A stretch of 14,739 nt of DNA, from the NCBI GenBank assembly GCA_016788945.1, contig JAEUSA010000357.1, positions 1 through 14,739 on the forward strand, read 5' to 3'. The translations under genes were made by a program, and so were the position numbers. This document shows positions 1-7,735 of this stretch, piece by piece. Source of the DNA: Leptospiraceae bacterium (GTDB lineage: Bacteria; Spirochaetota; Leptospiria; Turneriellales; Turneriellaceae). Under the pieces are notes generated by a model. It did no database searches. It was given only the letters and a program-made list of their open reading frames with translations, and had not been told where the DNA came from. How positions within the stretch are numbered: position 1 is the stretch's first letter; the number at the start of each line of letters is the position of its first letter.

Positions 1-1443
1 ATAGCCGACATAACCCGACGGCCTTACACCCCAATACCGGCGCATCAGCGTACCACCGATGCGGTCGCAGCGCATCGAGATAAAGCCGTGGGAAATCATG
101 TTGCCATTATTGTCGTATTTGGGCCCCTGCGCATAAAAGAAATCCACCTCGGCGAGGGGGGCGAGAAAGCCAAACAATGCTTTGAGCTGTGCGGTGACAC
201 CGCTACCGAAACCGACGGTCGTGTAGTCGGCAATCGGCTGCCCCTGGCGACGCAGATCTGAACCGGTAGATAACGCGCCATCGACGTAGACAATAAACTG
301 CGAAAACATGGGAATTTTTTCATGCAGGTGCGCCGCCACACGGCCACCGAATAATCCCGACCAGTCGTTATCGGAGAAGTTGCCGATACGGCCGTTTTCC
401 GAATAGTCTGAACCGCCCTTCGTACCGCGCACACGCGCATAAAATGCATAAACACGCGGGTCTATACGCCACTTCGTGAGTTTCTTGATAAACGGTTCGC
501 CGCTGGCAACGATGCCGGTACGATAGGTCGAAACGTCACCGTTGAGGCCGGCAAGCTTGTTGGTAGTGTCGCGCGAGAAATACTGAAACTCGTCGTTCCA
601 GCGATCGTTCTCACCAGATCCATAGCTGTTAGCGCCCGAATAGACATCCACGCCGAGAATTTTTACATCGATCTTGTCTTTCCAGTGCACATTAAAGACG
701 AGCGCGTCGAGCACGTCGCGCAGCATGTAGTCATTCTGAATACCGCCGACGCTGAAAAACTGGCGGCCGATGACCATGTCGGCCACAAAATCATTCATAT
801 TAAAGAATTCCCAGAACATGTTCGCACGTGCAATACGTGTGCCCGGATTACCGTTGCCCTGCAACTGAAAGCTGCCCCACACGCCGTCGAAGCCGAATGA
901 CATTTCAAGACCCACGCGCTGTTTGGGAAAAGTAAACGCGGTATCAAATTTGGCGCGCGTCAGCGCCAGCCCCTGCTGGTCATCCGTCGTGCGAATCTGG
1001 TAATCATTCGTACTGTTCAGTTTTCTCAGGTCGGTATTGTTGTACGCGTGGAATTCCTGCAGCATATTGAAGCCCCACAGGAATTCAAATTCGGGTTTTG
1101 TTTTGCGCACGGCAAACTGGCGCTCGAACTCATACATCCACGTGCCGGTGCGATCGATCGCCGCTTCGGAAAGTTGATTGAGTTTTGAATTGCCTTTCTT
1201 CTCACCTTCGGGTTTTTGTTCGCCCGGTGTACCTTTTTCATCTGCCGGACCTTTGCCCGCTTTCTCCGCGGGTTTCTCTGCCGGTTTAGTTTCAGCTGGT
1301 TTGGCAGGCTTTGCGGTATTCTCACCGCCCTCTTCATCTATTTTGGGTATTTCTGGAAATTGCGTCTGTGCACTCAGCGCCAACGGCGAGAGGGTGAGCA
1401 GTAGTGCATAAAAAATATTTGTGCCGGGTGATTGTTTTCTCAT
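1..1443 (-). CDS. Exported outer-membrane beta-barrel protein (porin/alginate-export-like), C-terminus beyond window
   Basis: The reading frame is open for 481 codons from ATG at 1443-1441 to the left edge, so the 3' part is missing. An in-frame TAA lies just upstream of the ATG, which supports this start. Residues 1-25 form a signal peptide (basic RK, a hydrophobic ALLLTL stretch, cleavage after LSA before QT). Residues about 38-87 are a low-complexity Pro/Ala/Lys/Glu/Gly linker. From about residue 90 the protein is rich in aromatic residues and Gly, with alternating polar/apolar stretches (FEFLWGF, MVIGRQFFSVGG, DKIDVKILGVDVY) typical of outer-membrane beta-strands. The GRQ..s.GG pattern followed by a short strand recalls alginate-export-type barrels (inference from memory, no alignment made). 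Likely role: an outer-membrane channel or structural barrel. The substrate is unknown. It is transcribed away from amn. The call as a real gene is strong; the exact family is uncertain. Confidence 0.82.
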   Translation of the reverse strand, partial: MRKQSPGTNIFYALLLTLSPLALSAQTQFPEIPKIDEEGGENTAKPAKPAETKPAEKPAEKAGKGPADEKGTPGEQKPEGEKKGNSKLNQLSEAAIDRTGTWMYEFERQFAVRKTKPEFEFLWGFNMLQEFHAYNNTDLRKLNSTNDYQIRTTDDQQGLALTRAKFDTAFTFPKQRVGLEMSFGFDGVWGSFQLQGNGNPGTRIARANMFWEFFNMNDFVADMVIGRQFFSVGGIQNDYMLRDVLDALVFNVHWKDKIDVKILGVDVYSGANSYGSGENDRWNDEFQYFSRDTTNKLAGLNGDVSTYRTGIVASGEPFIKKLTKWRIDPRVYAFYARVRGTKGGSDYSENGRIGNFSDNDWSGLFGGRVAAHLHEKIPMFSQFIVYVDGALSTGSDLRRQGQPIADYTTVGFGSGVTAQLKALFGFLAPLAEVDFFYAQGPKYDNNGNMISHGFISMRCDRIGGTLMRRYWGVRPSGYVGY

Positions 1444-1500
1444 TTTTTTCCGTTACGATTTCGGGATGCCAGCAAATATGCCACCAGAACCCGGTCTATT

Positions 1501-1536
1501 TTTATAGCGACGAAATAATATACAGTAAGCCGTCAA
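1501..1536 (-). promoter_or_regulatory. Weak candidate promoter for the outer-membrane protein gene
   Basis: Reading the minus strand, TATAAA (plus 1501-1506) lies about 58 bases before the ATG at 1443. A good -35-like TTGACG (plus 1531-1536) sits upstream, but the spacer is 24 bases, too long for a standard sigma-70 promoter. The AT-rich stretch in a GC-balanced region suggests promoter activity, but the exact elements are unresolved. Confidence 0.22.
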
Positions 1537-1575
1537 TACATTAGATGGCGCGCCGGGGCCAAATGAGGCCATTAA

Positions 1576-1593
1576 TGAATGAACATATATTCA
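1576..1593. promoter_or_regulatory. Short inverted repeat in the divergent amn/OMP intergenic region
   Basis: TGAAT (1576-1580) and ATTCA (1589-1593) are inverted around an 8-base spacer in an AT-rich patch. The site lies in the 233-base gap (1444-1676) between two divergent genes. It could be an operator, but 5-bp arms occur by chance. Apart from this repeat, the hairpin at 1621-1650 and AT-rich promoter-like DNA, I see nothing else in this gap. Confidence 0.2.
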
Positions 1594-1620
1594 ACTTCCG
1601 TTGAGCGTTTTTCCTCGATG

Positions 1621-1650
1621 GATGCGCGAGGCAATGCGCCTCTCGTCATC
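1621..1650 (+). other. Imperfect hairpin in the leader of amn
   Basis: GATG (1621-1624) pairs with CATC (1647-1650), CG with CG, and GAGGC (1628-1632) with GCCTC (1638-1642) around an AATGC loop. That makes about 11 base pairs with one bulge and one mismatch. It ends 26 bases before the GTG at 1677. There is no following T-run, so it is not a standard terminator; it may be a leader structure affecting amn translation. Confidence 0.35.
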
Positions 1651-1676
1651 GAAGCCATTAAAGTAGTTTTCTCCCT

Positions 1677-2870
1677 GTGATCGTTGCTGCGTCAAGGCCG
1701 ATGGCCGAGGCTCATAATCTAATCCCCGACAGCAATCTCGCTGCAGCAAAATCACACGTCGAGGCGATGTGCAGAATTTTCGACGAAGGCCATTACCCGA
1801 TGGTTGAAATCACGAGGCCCTGGTCGCAGTTTAACCCGGTGCTCAAAGGCGAATTTTCGCGGCCGGCGGCACTACGTACCTATCTCACGCGTGAATTTGC
1901 CGGGCTGATCGCCATGCAGGCGGATATCAAAATTAATCCCTCGCGCCGCCGGCGCGATCTCTACGATCCGGAACTATTCACCAACCTCAGTGAAGACGAA
2001 TGGGATTTAAGAAAGAAGAAGCTCTTCTTGTTCAACCCTGAACGCATCGATATTTCGCTGAATCGCCTCGAGCACTACACCTCGACCAAGGCAGAAGATT
2101 TTCAGAAACATATTCTGTTTACTAACTACCGTATGCATGTCGAAGCATTCATAGGCCTTTTCCCTGACTGTGCGAAACCCGCCAATGCCGGTGCGCAAAT
2201 GCACGCTTACCATCACGTCGAACCGGGCAATAACGGCATCACCTTGATCAATATCGGTGTGGGGCCGGCGAATGCAAAGACCATCACCGACCACGTCGCC
2301 GTGCTGCGTCCCGATCTCATGATTATGGTCGGTCATTGCGGCGGCTTACGCAACCATCAGGAAATCGGCGACTATGTGCTCGCTTCGGCCTATCTACGTG
2401 CCGACCGTGTGATGGAAGAAGTTCTGCCCGCGCACATACCGGTCATACCGAATTTTATACTGAATCTATCGCTGCGTCGCGAGCTTGAAGCGGCGGGTAT
2501 TGCCTACCGCACCGGCACTGTCTATACAACCGACAACCGCAATTGGGAGTTCAATCAGCGCGCAACAATTGAAACGATGAAAATGTCACGCTCGATAGCG
2601 GTCGATATGGAATCGGCGACGATTGCGGCCAACGGCTACCGCTACCGAATTCCGCATGCGACATTGTTGTGCGTGAGTGACAAACCATTGCACGGGCGGC
2701 CGAAACTGTCGAATGAGGCACAGGCTTTTTACAAGAACAGCAAAGAAAAGCATCTGGAGATGGCGATCAACGCCGTGCACTCGGTGCGTGATCAATACCC
2801 CGCGGGTCTGCCGAACGACGACGTGCGTTCATTCGACGAACCACTGTTGGGCAGCGCCGGAAAGGACTGA
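1677..2870 (+). CDS. amn: AMP nucleosidase
   Basis: Hydrolyses AMP to adenine and ribose 5-phosphate in the cytoplasm, controlling AMP level and purine salvage. The C-terminal nucleoside-phosphorylase-like domain (about residues 140-370) carries the family motifs in order: ILFTNY (146-151), IGVGPANAKT (193-202), GHCGGLR (219-225), TTDNRNWE (284-291), VDMESATIAA (309-318), and SDKPLHG (334-340), whose Asp335 is the expected catalytic acid. The N-terminal AMP_N-type region is shorter than in E. coli Amn (397 versus about 484 residues in total); segments in that half and between FTNY and the IGVG motif are reduced. The GTG at 1677 has no clear ribosome binding site. An ATG at 1701 with AAGG close upstream would give 389 residues and may be the true start. 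The gene is convergent with the cyclase gene, with 17 bases between the stops. Confidence 0.96.
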   Translation: MIVAASRPMAEAHNLIPDSNLAAAKSHVEAMCRIFDEGHYPMVEITRPWSQFNPVLKGEFSRPAALRTYLTREFAGLIAMQADIKINPSRRRRDLYDPELFTNLSEDEWDLRKKKLFLFNPERIDISLNRLEHYTSTKAEDFQKHILFTNYRMHVEAFIGLFPDCAKPANAGAQMHAYHHVEPGNNGITLINIGVGPANAKTITDHVAVLRPDLMIMVGHCGGLRNHQEIGDYVLASAYLRADRVMEEVLPAHIPVIPNFILNLSLRRELEAAGIAYRTGTVYTTDNRNWEFNQRATIETMKMSRSIAVDMESATIAANGYRYRIPHATLLCVSDKPLHGRPKLSNEAQAFYKNSKEKHLEMAINAVHSVRDQYPAGLPNDDVRSFDEPLLGSAGKD

Positions 2871-2882
2871 AAGTCGTTTCCG
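2858..2882. terminator. Hairpin spanning the amn stop codon at a convergent junction
   Basis: CGGAAA (2858-2863) pairs with TTTCCG (2877-2882), then after a G/G mismatch GACT (2865-2868) pairs with AGTC (2872-2875) around a GAA triloop: 10 base pairs in all. The amn TGA (2868-2870) lies in the inner stem and loop. No T-run follows on either strand, so it may be a transcript 3'-end structure rather than a classic intrinsic terminator. Confidence 0.45.
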
Positions 2883-2887
2883 ATAAC

Positions 2888-4339
2888 TTAAATCGATACC
2901 TTATTTCTGCCGGTGCGTTTGCTCTTGTACAGGGCTTTATCCGCGCGTTCGAGAAATTTATCTATTGTCAACCGCGCCGTCGCATGGCAGACACCGACTG
3001 AAGCCGAAACTTTGAGTTTGCCCATACCCGTTTCAAACGGCAGGCTATCGACCGCAACACGAATGCGCTCTGCAAGCACGATCGCATTCTCCCGCGTCAC
3101 GAGGGGTATAAAGATGGCAAATTCTTCGCCACCAATGCGGGCGAAAATTTCGTTTTCCCTGAGCACCGTGCGAATGCGGTTGACGGTCTCGCGCAACACT
3201 TCGTCGCCGGTGGCATGCCCGTGCTGATCGTTGATGGATTTAAAATGGTCAATGTCAATCAGCAACACTGCGTGCTGATCGCCGATGGTACCTCCGGCAA
3301 TCTTTTCACCCGTAAGCCTTGTGAAACCACGCCGATTGAGAATCTGCGTCAAAGGATCGGTTTCGGCGACGTCGTTGAGTTTTTCAATTTCCTGTTCTAC
3401 GGGACGCAGAAACAGATAATTACCCGCAACGTAGGCGATGAGAAACGTAGCGATCAGCGAAAGGCATAGGCCTAAGATCAGCGTCACCATATTGTGCGTG
3501 GCATCGCGGTAAATCGCCGATTCGAGAAATTTGAGCGCAATGATCATCGCCACGCGGTCTTCTGCGCCAATACGCTGGAAGGTATAGACGTTGCGGCTAC
3601 CATCTTCGATGACACGCGCGGGCGCAATGACTTCTCCGGAATTCTTGATATGCTTCCAGATCTTTTCATTCGGGTAAGGTTTACCCATCAGAGAAGCTTC
3701 GTTATCAACCTTGAGCGGATGCTGGAACAGGACGACACCCTGCGTATCGAGCGCGGTAATCTGCGATTTTTCGGGCAGCGTATATTCGGCGAACACATCT
3801 TCGAGCCATTGCACGCTGATCGAAAGGTAGAGCACGCGGCTGATTTCGCCATCGGCTCCCTTGAGTGGCATCGCGGCGATAATGCCGGGCTTGCGGCTGA
3901 GCTTACCGAATTGCAGACCACCAATTTGTGGTGAAGCGGTCTTCAGCGTGAGCGCAAACCACTCGCGTTCTGCAATATTGACTTTCGTCTTCAACGGCAA
4001 TCCGCTGCAGCGAATGTCACCGTTGGTATCGACGACGCCCGCGTTGTCATATACGGGATTACTGTTGATGAAACCGGCCATGAACCGCGCACAGGTTGCA
4101 CCGCCACCGCGCACTTCGGGCAGCATTGAGAGTATACGCAAAGACTGCATCGTCTGCGCCACGAGTTCTTCTTGTTTTTCTGAAATGTGCGACAATAGCG
4201 ACTTGGCGCGGTCTACAGCATCCAGTTTTGCCTGCTGAAAAGAACGATACGTAATAAAGAGGGCCGAAGCAAGAATCGGCAGCACGGCGATAAAGATCAC
4301 CGAGGCGAGTAACAATTTGCGTTTCAAAAGCTGGCGCAT
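2888..4339 (-). CDS. Membrane-bound sensor diguanylate cyclase (Cache-like domain + GGDEF)
   Basis: Makes cyclic di-GMP from two GTP in response to a signal sensed outside the cytoplasm. Numbered from ATG 4339 (483 residues): a first membrane segment (about 9-30), a periplasmic double-Cache/PDC-like region (about 35-280, with a GVVDTNGDIRCSG segment typical of the fold), a second membrane segment (about 284-310), a short linker, then the GGDEF domain (about 325-483). The GGDEF domain has DPLTQILNRRGF, the metal-binding IDIDHF, NDQHGH, and the active-site motif RIGGEEF (GGEEF at 403-407), so it should be active. The inhibitory I-site, normally RxxD, reads RENE (Glu for Asp). A TTG at 4381 would add 14 residues, but would leave only 41 bases to the divergent gene, so ATG 4339, right before the membrane segment, is preferred. 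Neither start has a strong ribosome binding site. Confidence 0.94.
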   Translation of the reverse strand: MRQLLKRKLLLASVIFIAVLPILASALFITYRSFQQAKLDAVDRAKSLLSHISEKQEELVAQTMQSLRILSMLPEVRGGGATCARFMAGFINSNPVYDNAGVVDTNGDIRCSGLPLKTKVNIAEREWFALTLKTASPQIGGLQFGKLSRKPGIIAAMPLKGADGEISRVLYLSISVQWLEDVFAEYTLPEKSQITALDTQGVVLFQHPLKVDNEASLMGKPYPNEKIWKHIKNSGEVIAPARVIEDGSRNVYTFQRIGAEDRVAMIIALKFLESAIYRDATHNMVTLILGLCLSLIATFLIAYVAGNYLFLRPVEQEIEKLNDVAETDPLTQILNRRGFTRLTGEKIAGGTIGDQHAVLLIDIDHFKSINDQHGHATGDEVLRETVNRIRTVLRENEIFARIGGEEFAIFIPLVTRENAIVLAERIRVAVDSLPFETGMGKLKVSASVGVCHATARLTIDKFLERADKALYKSKRTGRNKVSI

Positions 4340-4422
4340 AGACCGGAGCGTGCAGACATTTTTCGCCCGCGGTCGCTTCAACTATTTCTTGACGTGGCAC
4401 GGCCAAAGCGAGGTGCACAAGG

Positions 4423-5319
4423 ATGTACAGTTTCGACAAATATCCGAAACCAGCCGGATATTTTACTGCCACCGACGGCGTGTCGCTGCCCTATTTTGTT
4501 TATGGCCGCGACGACGCAAAAGAGACGATCTTTCTTCTCAACGGCTTTACCTGCAATCAGTTCAATATAGCCAAGGTCATCGACGGCTTAGCCGATCAAT
4601 TCAAGATCATATCGTTCGATTATCGCGGCCAGGGCCTTGCCTACCGCGAAAAATACGAGAAAATCACGGTAGATGCCGTGCTCGCCGACATCGATGCGCT
4701 GCACCGCCATTTAGGCAATATACCGATTCATCTGATGGGTTACAGCATGGGTTGCCAGCTCGCGGTTGAATGGAACCACAGAGGCAACCATCATGTCAAA
4801 AGCCTCGTCTTGTTATTGGGGATTTATGGCAATATTTTCGACAGTTTTCTCAATTTAGGTATTTTTGCCCCGTTGCTTAAAATAACGGTGCAGCTGTTTC
4901 CGGCGCTCAAGAACTTGTACCGGCTTGCTTGGCGTAGCGCTCACCGTCTGCCCTACCCCGTGCGCGTCACACTCGGCCGCGGCGCGCTGCTCAATCCTGA
5001 TCTTGTCAGAGAAGAAGAGCTGCGTCCGTTTCTCGACCAGCTTGCGGACCTCGATTTTGAGTATATTTTACACATGGCGCATGCGATTCACGAGCACAGC
5101 AACGACGGCCAGTTCCACAGCATTGCCGCTCCGTGTTTGGTGATCTCGGGTGAAAACGATCTGTTTGCCTTGCCGATACATTCAGAAAGAGTGCATCAGG
5201 CAGTCGCCAGTTCGTGGTATTTTTCGATTCCGCGCGGTACCCATAATGCGGTGCTCGAAAACGCCGGCGACATCGTCGGCTGGATCAAAGAATTTTTTGC
5301 CGCCAAGCAGCTTGCTTAG
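4423..5319 (+). CDS. Alpha/beta hydrolase-fold protein
   Basis: 298 residues with the classic hydrolase layout: strand and oxyanion-region LLNGF (38-42), FDYRGQG (65-71), nucleophile elbow GYSMG with Ser108, acid Asp246 in SGEND, and His274 in RGTHN near the C-terminus. The catalytic triad is therefore complete. The usual His-Gly before the oxyanion region is replaced by Asn-Gly. A helical cap (about 135-225) holds hydrophobic stretches. There is no signal peptide, so it is cytoplasmic. The substrate cannot be told from sequence; ester hydrolysis or a similar reaction is likely. A good ribosome binding site, GAGG (4410-4413), lies 9 bases before the ATG. It is divergent from the cyclase gene, and its stop overlaps the stop of the convergent CNNM gene. 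Confidence 0.91.
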   Translation: MYSFDKYPKPAGYFTATDGVSLPYFVYGRDDAKETIFLLNGFTCNQFNIAKVIDGLADQFKIISFDYRGQGLAYREKYEKITVDAVLADIDALHRHLGNIPIHLMGYSMGCQLAVEWNHRGNHHVKSLVLLLGIYGNIFDSFLNLGIFAPLLKITVQLFPALKNLYRLAWRSAHRLPYPVRVTLGRGALLNPDLVREEELRPFLDQLADLDFEYILHMAHAIHEHSNDGQFHSIAAPCLVISGENDLFALPIHSERVHQAVASSWYFSIPRGTHNAVLENAGDIVGWIKEFFAAKQLA

Positions 5320-5336
5320 GCGCGACCTGATTTTTT
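5301..5336 (+). terminator. Probable terminator hairpin spanning the hydrolase stop codon
   Basis: CGCC (5301-5304) plus AAGC (5305-5308) pair with GCTT (5314-5317) and GGCG (5319-5322), with one bulged A and an AGCTT loop. A run of six T follows at 5331-5336, eight bases past the stem. It reads as a rho-independent terminator for the plus-strand hydrolase gene, with a displaced T-run. It also lies inside the 3' end of the opposite gene. Confidence 0.42.
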
Positions 5337-6509
5337 GGGTTTGAAGCGCACGCGGCGTACGGCGCGCCTTGTTGCTTCAAGAATGGTAAACTCGCCCGGC
5401 GGCAACTCAACACGCTCATTCACGAGCGGAATATGCCCGCATTCTGACAGCAGATATCCACCGAGGGTTTCGAAATTTTCTTTCTGAATATTCAGCGCAA
5501 ATGCCTTGCCGAAATCATCAATGTCCATTACACAATCGATTTCAAACACACCAGATTGCACCTGCTGTAAATATTCGGTTTCGAGCTTCTGGTCATGACT
5601 GAAAATGTCGCCAACAAGTTCTTCGGCGAGATTCTCTTCAGTCACCATCCCCAAAATTAATCCGTATTCATTCACGACGAACACAATCGGTTGCGATAAG
5701 CGCCGCATCTCGGCGTGCAACTGATCGACCTTGAGCGAATAGGGAAAAAACAGCGCCGGCCGCATCACCTGCCTGACGCGCGTGCTCGCGGGTATATCGA
5801 GTAGATCACGAAGATCCACATAACCCGATATTTCGGCAGGGATCGTTTCATAAACCGGGTAGCGCGAATAAGAACTTTTTTCCAGCGTCTCTGCGCATTC
5901 AGACAGGCGCGCCCCGGCCGGCAACGAGAACAACTCACTCATCGGCGTCATAATTTCGCGTATGGTCGTACTCGAATACGTTGCGAGAGATTCGGTGAGC
6001 GGTAGCTTGCTTTCGCCGGTATGCTCTGAAATAAAACGGAACACCTCGAGTCGGGCATCGTCGGGGCGCGCTACACCGATTTTACCTATGAAACGCGATA
6101 TTTTGAGGAAAACATAACTCATCGGCAACAGCAGGTAATAGAACATCCAGATGACGCGGTAAGATTTTTCGAGCATCACAATATTCTTTCGCCTGCCGAC
6201 TGCCTTAGGTAACGCCTCTGATAACAGAAAGAAGAGGATCAATTCGACAAAAAAGGCGAGCACCTTCAGATAGAGGTCTTTTTCCGGTGGCAGCAATGCA
6301 TCAAGTGCGAGCGTGCCGCAGACAATGGCGAGGCTGTTGCCGGTAAGCAGCATCGCAATCAGGTCGTTTTTGCTGAGATAGAGTTTTTCGAGCCGGTTGC
6401 GTTCGCCGCGCGTGACGGTGAGCGGAGTGAGGCTAAAAAACGCAACTTCGGTGGCTGCAAAAAATGCCGCACAGATGAGGCAGAAAATAAAGATGGCAAT
6501 GCTAACCAT
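5316..6509 (-). CDS. CNNM/CorC family membrane protein with CBS pair (HlyC/TlyC-like), second copy
   Basis: 397 residues. The N-terminal CNNM (DUF21) membrane domain covers about 1-145, with hydrophobic segments near 3-22, 50-70, 82-102 and 118-138. It carries FFAATEVAFFSL (16-27), matching the family's F.g.E.a..s pattern, and SEALPK (97-102) in place of the usual GE..PK. A CBS pair follows (about 185-245 and 250-305; SRYPVYE, VNEYGLILGMVT), then a CorC_HlyC C-terminal domain (about 315-390). The family is linked to magnesium/cobalt transport and, in pathogens, called haemolysin C. The Gly-to-Ser change and the Ala in FAATE suggest divergence from the neighbouring copy. The start is firm: ATG with GAGG (TTTGAGGCGCAATG) just upstream. 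It overlaps the upstream copy by 8 bases and ends in a 4-base overlap with the convergent hydrolase. Confidence 0.92.
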   Translation of the reverse strand: MVSIAIFIFCLICAAFFAATEVAFFSLTPLTVTRGERNRLEKLYLSKNDLIAMLLTGNSLAIVCGTLALDALLPPEKDLYLKVLAFFVELILFFLLSEALPKAVGRRKNIVMLEKSYRVIWMFYYLLLPMSYVFLKISRFIGKIGVARPDDARLEVFRFISEHTGESKLPLTESLATYSSTTIREIMTPMSELFSLPAGARLSECAETLEKSSYSRYPVYETIPAEISGYVDLRDLLDIPASTRVRQVMRPALFFPYSLKVDQLHAEMRRLSQPIVFVVNEYGLILGMVTEENLAEELVGDIFSHDQKLETEYLQQVQSGVFEIDCVMDIDDFGKAFALNIQKENFETLGGYLLSECGHIPLVNERVELPPGEFTILEATRRAVRRVRFKPKKSGRA

Positions 6510-7734
6510 TGCGCCTCAAATGCAGAACGAATTCGGTGATTTTGCGTTCATTGAGCTGAAAATTCTTAAACAGCAGTGATCCTACTTCGATCTCATCATC
6601 TTCATGCGGAAAGCCGTCGAGTTTCTCAAGGATAAACCCCCCGATCGTCTCGCTCACCTGCGCACGCAGGTTGGTACGAAACAGCTCGTTAAACCGGTCG
6701 AGCGGCATTTGCGCAGACACACGGAAGCGCCGGCTGTCGAGCGCGGTCAGATATTGGTCGTCGGGTTGAGCAGTGAAGCTTGCACCGAGAATGTGATCGA
6801 TAATGCCGCGCAACGTCACCATACCGATAAAGGCACCTGCTTCATCGACGACGCCGGCAAGGTCGCGCCGACTGTGCATCAGTGTCTGTAACGCAGCCGA
6901 GAGTGATAGACTGGCAGGCAAAAAATCCACCGGATAAACTTTCTGTTCAAGGTTCTTTTTGCGGCTGAGCAACAGTTGCACGACCCCGCGCAGATAGACA
7001 ACACCGGCAATCTCCACAGAGTTTCGCTTGTAAATGGTGGCAAAACTCGACGTAGAACCACGAAACGCCTTGCGGCACTGTGCAACGGACGATCCGTCGG
7101 GCAGCATGAGAAGCTGCGAGCGCGGTATCATCGCAGAGTATACCGTATTATTGTAAAAGGCGATCGAGCGCGACAGCATACGCATCTCTTCACCCTTAAG
7201 AAGACCGTGTTCTTCGGCAAAGCGAACAGCATCGACAAGCTCGTGCTCGCTGAGCTCACTTTTGACCGGTTTGAGCGGCTTCACCACCGAGGTTGTCAGT
7301 CGGTCAAAAGGCATCGTAAAACGGTGCGCAATACGAAACCAGATTCTCAGCGGTAGCTGCAGAACACGAATCCAGCTGTCTTTGAAGACGAGCGCAACAA
7401 TTTTCGGAATCACCTCGCCGAATGTCAGTACATATAATGTGATCACAATCGGCAGAATGATATGACCATGCGGAATAGTGCCGAATTGACTTGCGATATA
7501 CGTTTCCCCTAAGTCGGTGATCGCAATGCTTACGATCAGATTGCCCAACAAAAGCCCGGTGATAATGCGCTCGGGCCGCTTGAGCCAGCCAATGATCGTC
7601 TTGCGCAATTTTGCCGTAAACACCGCGCCCGAAGATCGAGCCAGACGCGCGGAGTCTTGTGAAAAAATGGCCGCTTCGCTGCCTGAAAAGAAGGCGCACG
7701 CCAGAGTGAGCAAAAAAAGCAACAGCAGCAGCAT
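6502..7734 (-). CDS. CNNM/CorC family membrane protein with CBS pair (HlyC/TlyC-like), first copy
   Basis: 410 residues from ATG 7734. The CNNM membrane domain (about 1-145) has an immediate hydrophobic N-terminus, FFSGSEAAIFS (15-25) and TFGEVIPK (104-111), the more canonical form of the family motifs. The CBS pair (about 200-255 and 267-322) ends in AFIGMVTLRGIIDHILG, followed by a CorC_HlyC domain (about 330-405). Likely an inner-membrane divalent-cation transporter or regulator. A GTG at 7785 in the same frame would add 17 residues and overlap the upstream gene by 50 bases; ATG 7734, one base after that gene's TGA, is preferred as a coupled start at the beginning of the first membrane segment. 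Together with the next gene it forms a tandem pair, possibly a heterodimer. Confidence 0.92.
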   Translation of the reverse strand: MLLLLLFLLTLACAFFSGSEAAIFSQDSARLARSSGAVFTAKLRKTIIGWLKRPERIITGLLLGNLIVSIAITDLGETYIASQFGTIPHGHIILPIVITLYVLTFGEVIPKIVALVFKDSWIRVLQLPLRIWFRIAHRFTMPFDRLTTSVVKPLKPVKSELSEHELVDAVRFAEEHGLLKGEEMRMLSRSIAFYNNTVYSAMIPRSQLLMLPDGSSVAQCRKAFRGSTSSFATIYKRNSVEIAGVVYLRGVVQLLLSRKKNLEQKVYPVDFLPASLSLSAALQTLMHSRRDLAGVVDEAGAFIGMVTLRGIIDHILGASFTAQPDDQYLTALDSRRFRVSAQMPLDRFNELFRTNLRAQVSETIGGFILEKLDGFPHEDDEIEVGSLLFKNFQLNERKITEFVLHLRRNG

Positions 7735-7735
7735 G

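Noticed and set aside
1581..1592. GAAC....ATTC resembling a Gram-positive LexA box
   Set aside because: The right half does not match GTTC, and neither neighbouring gene is an SOS gene.
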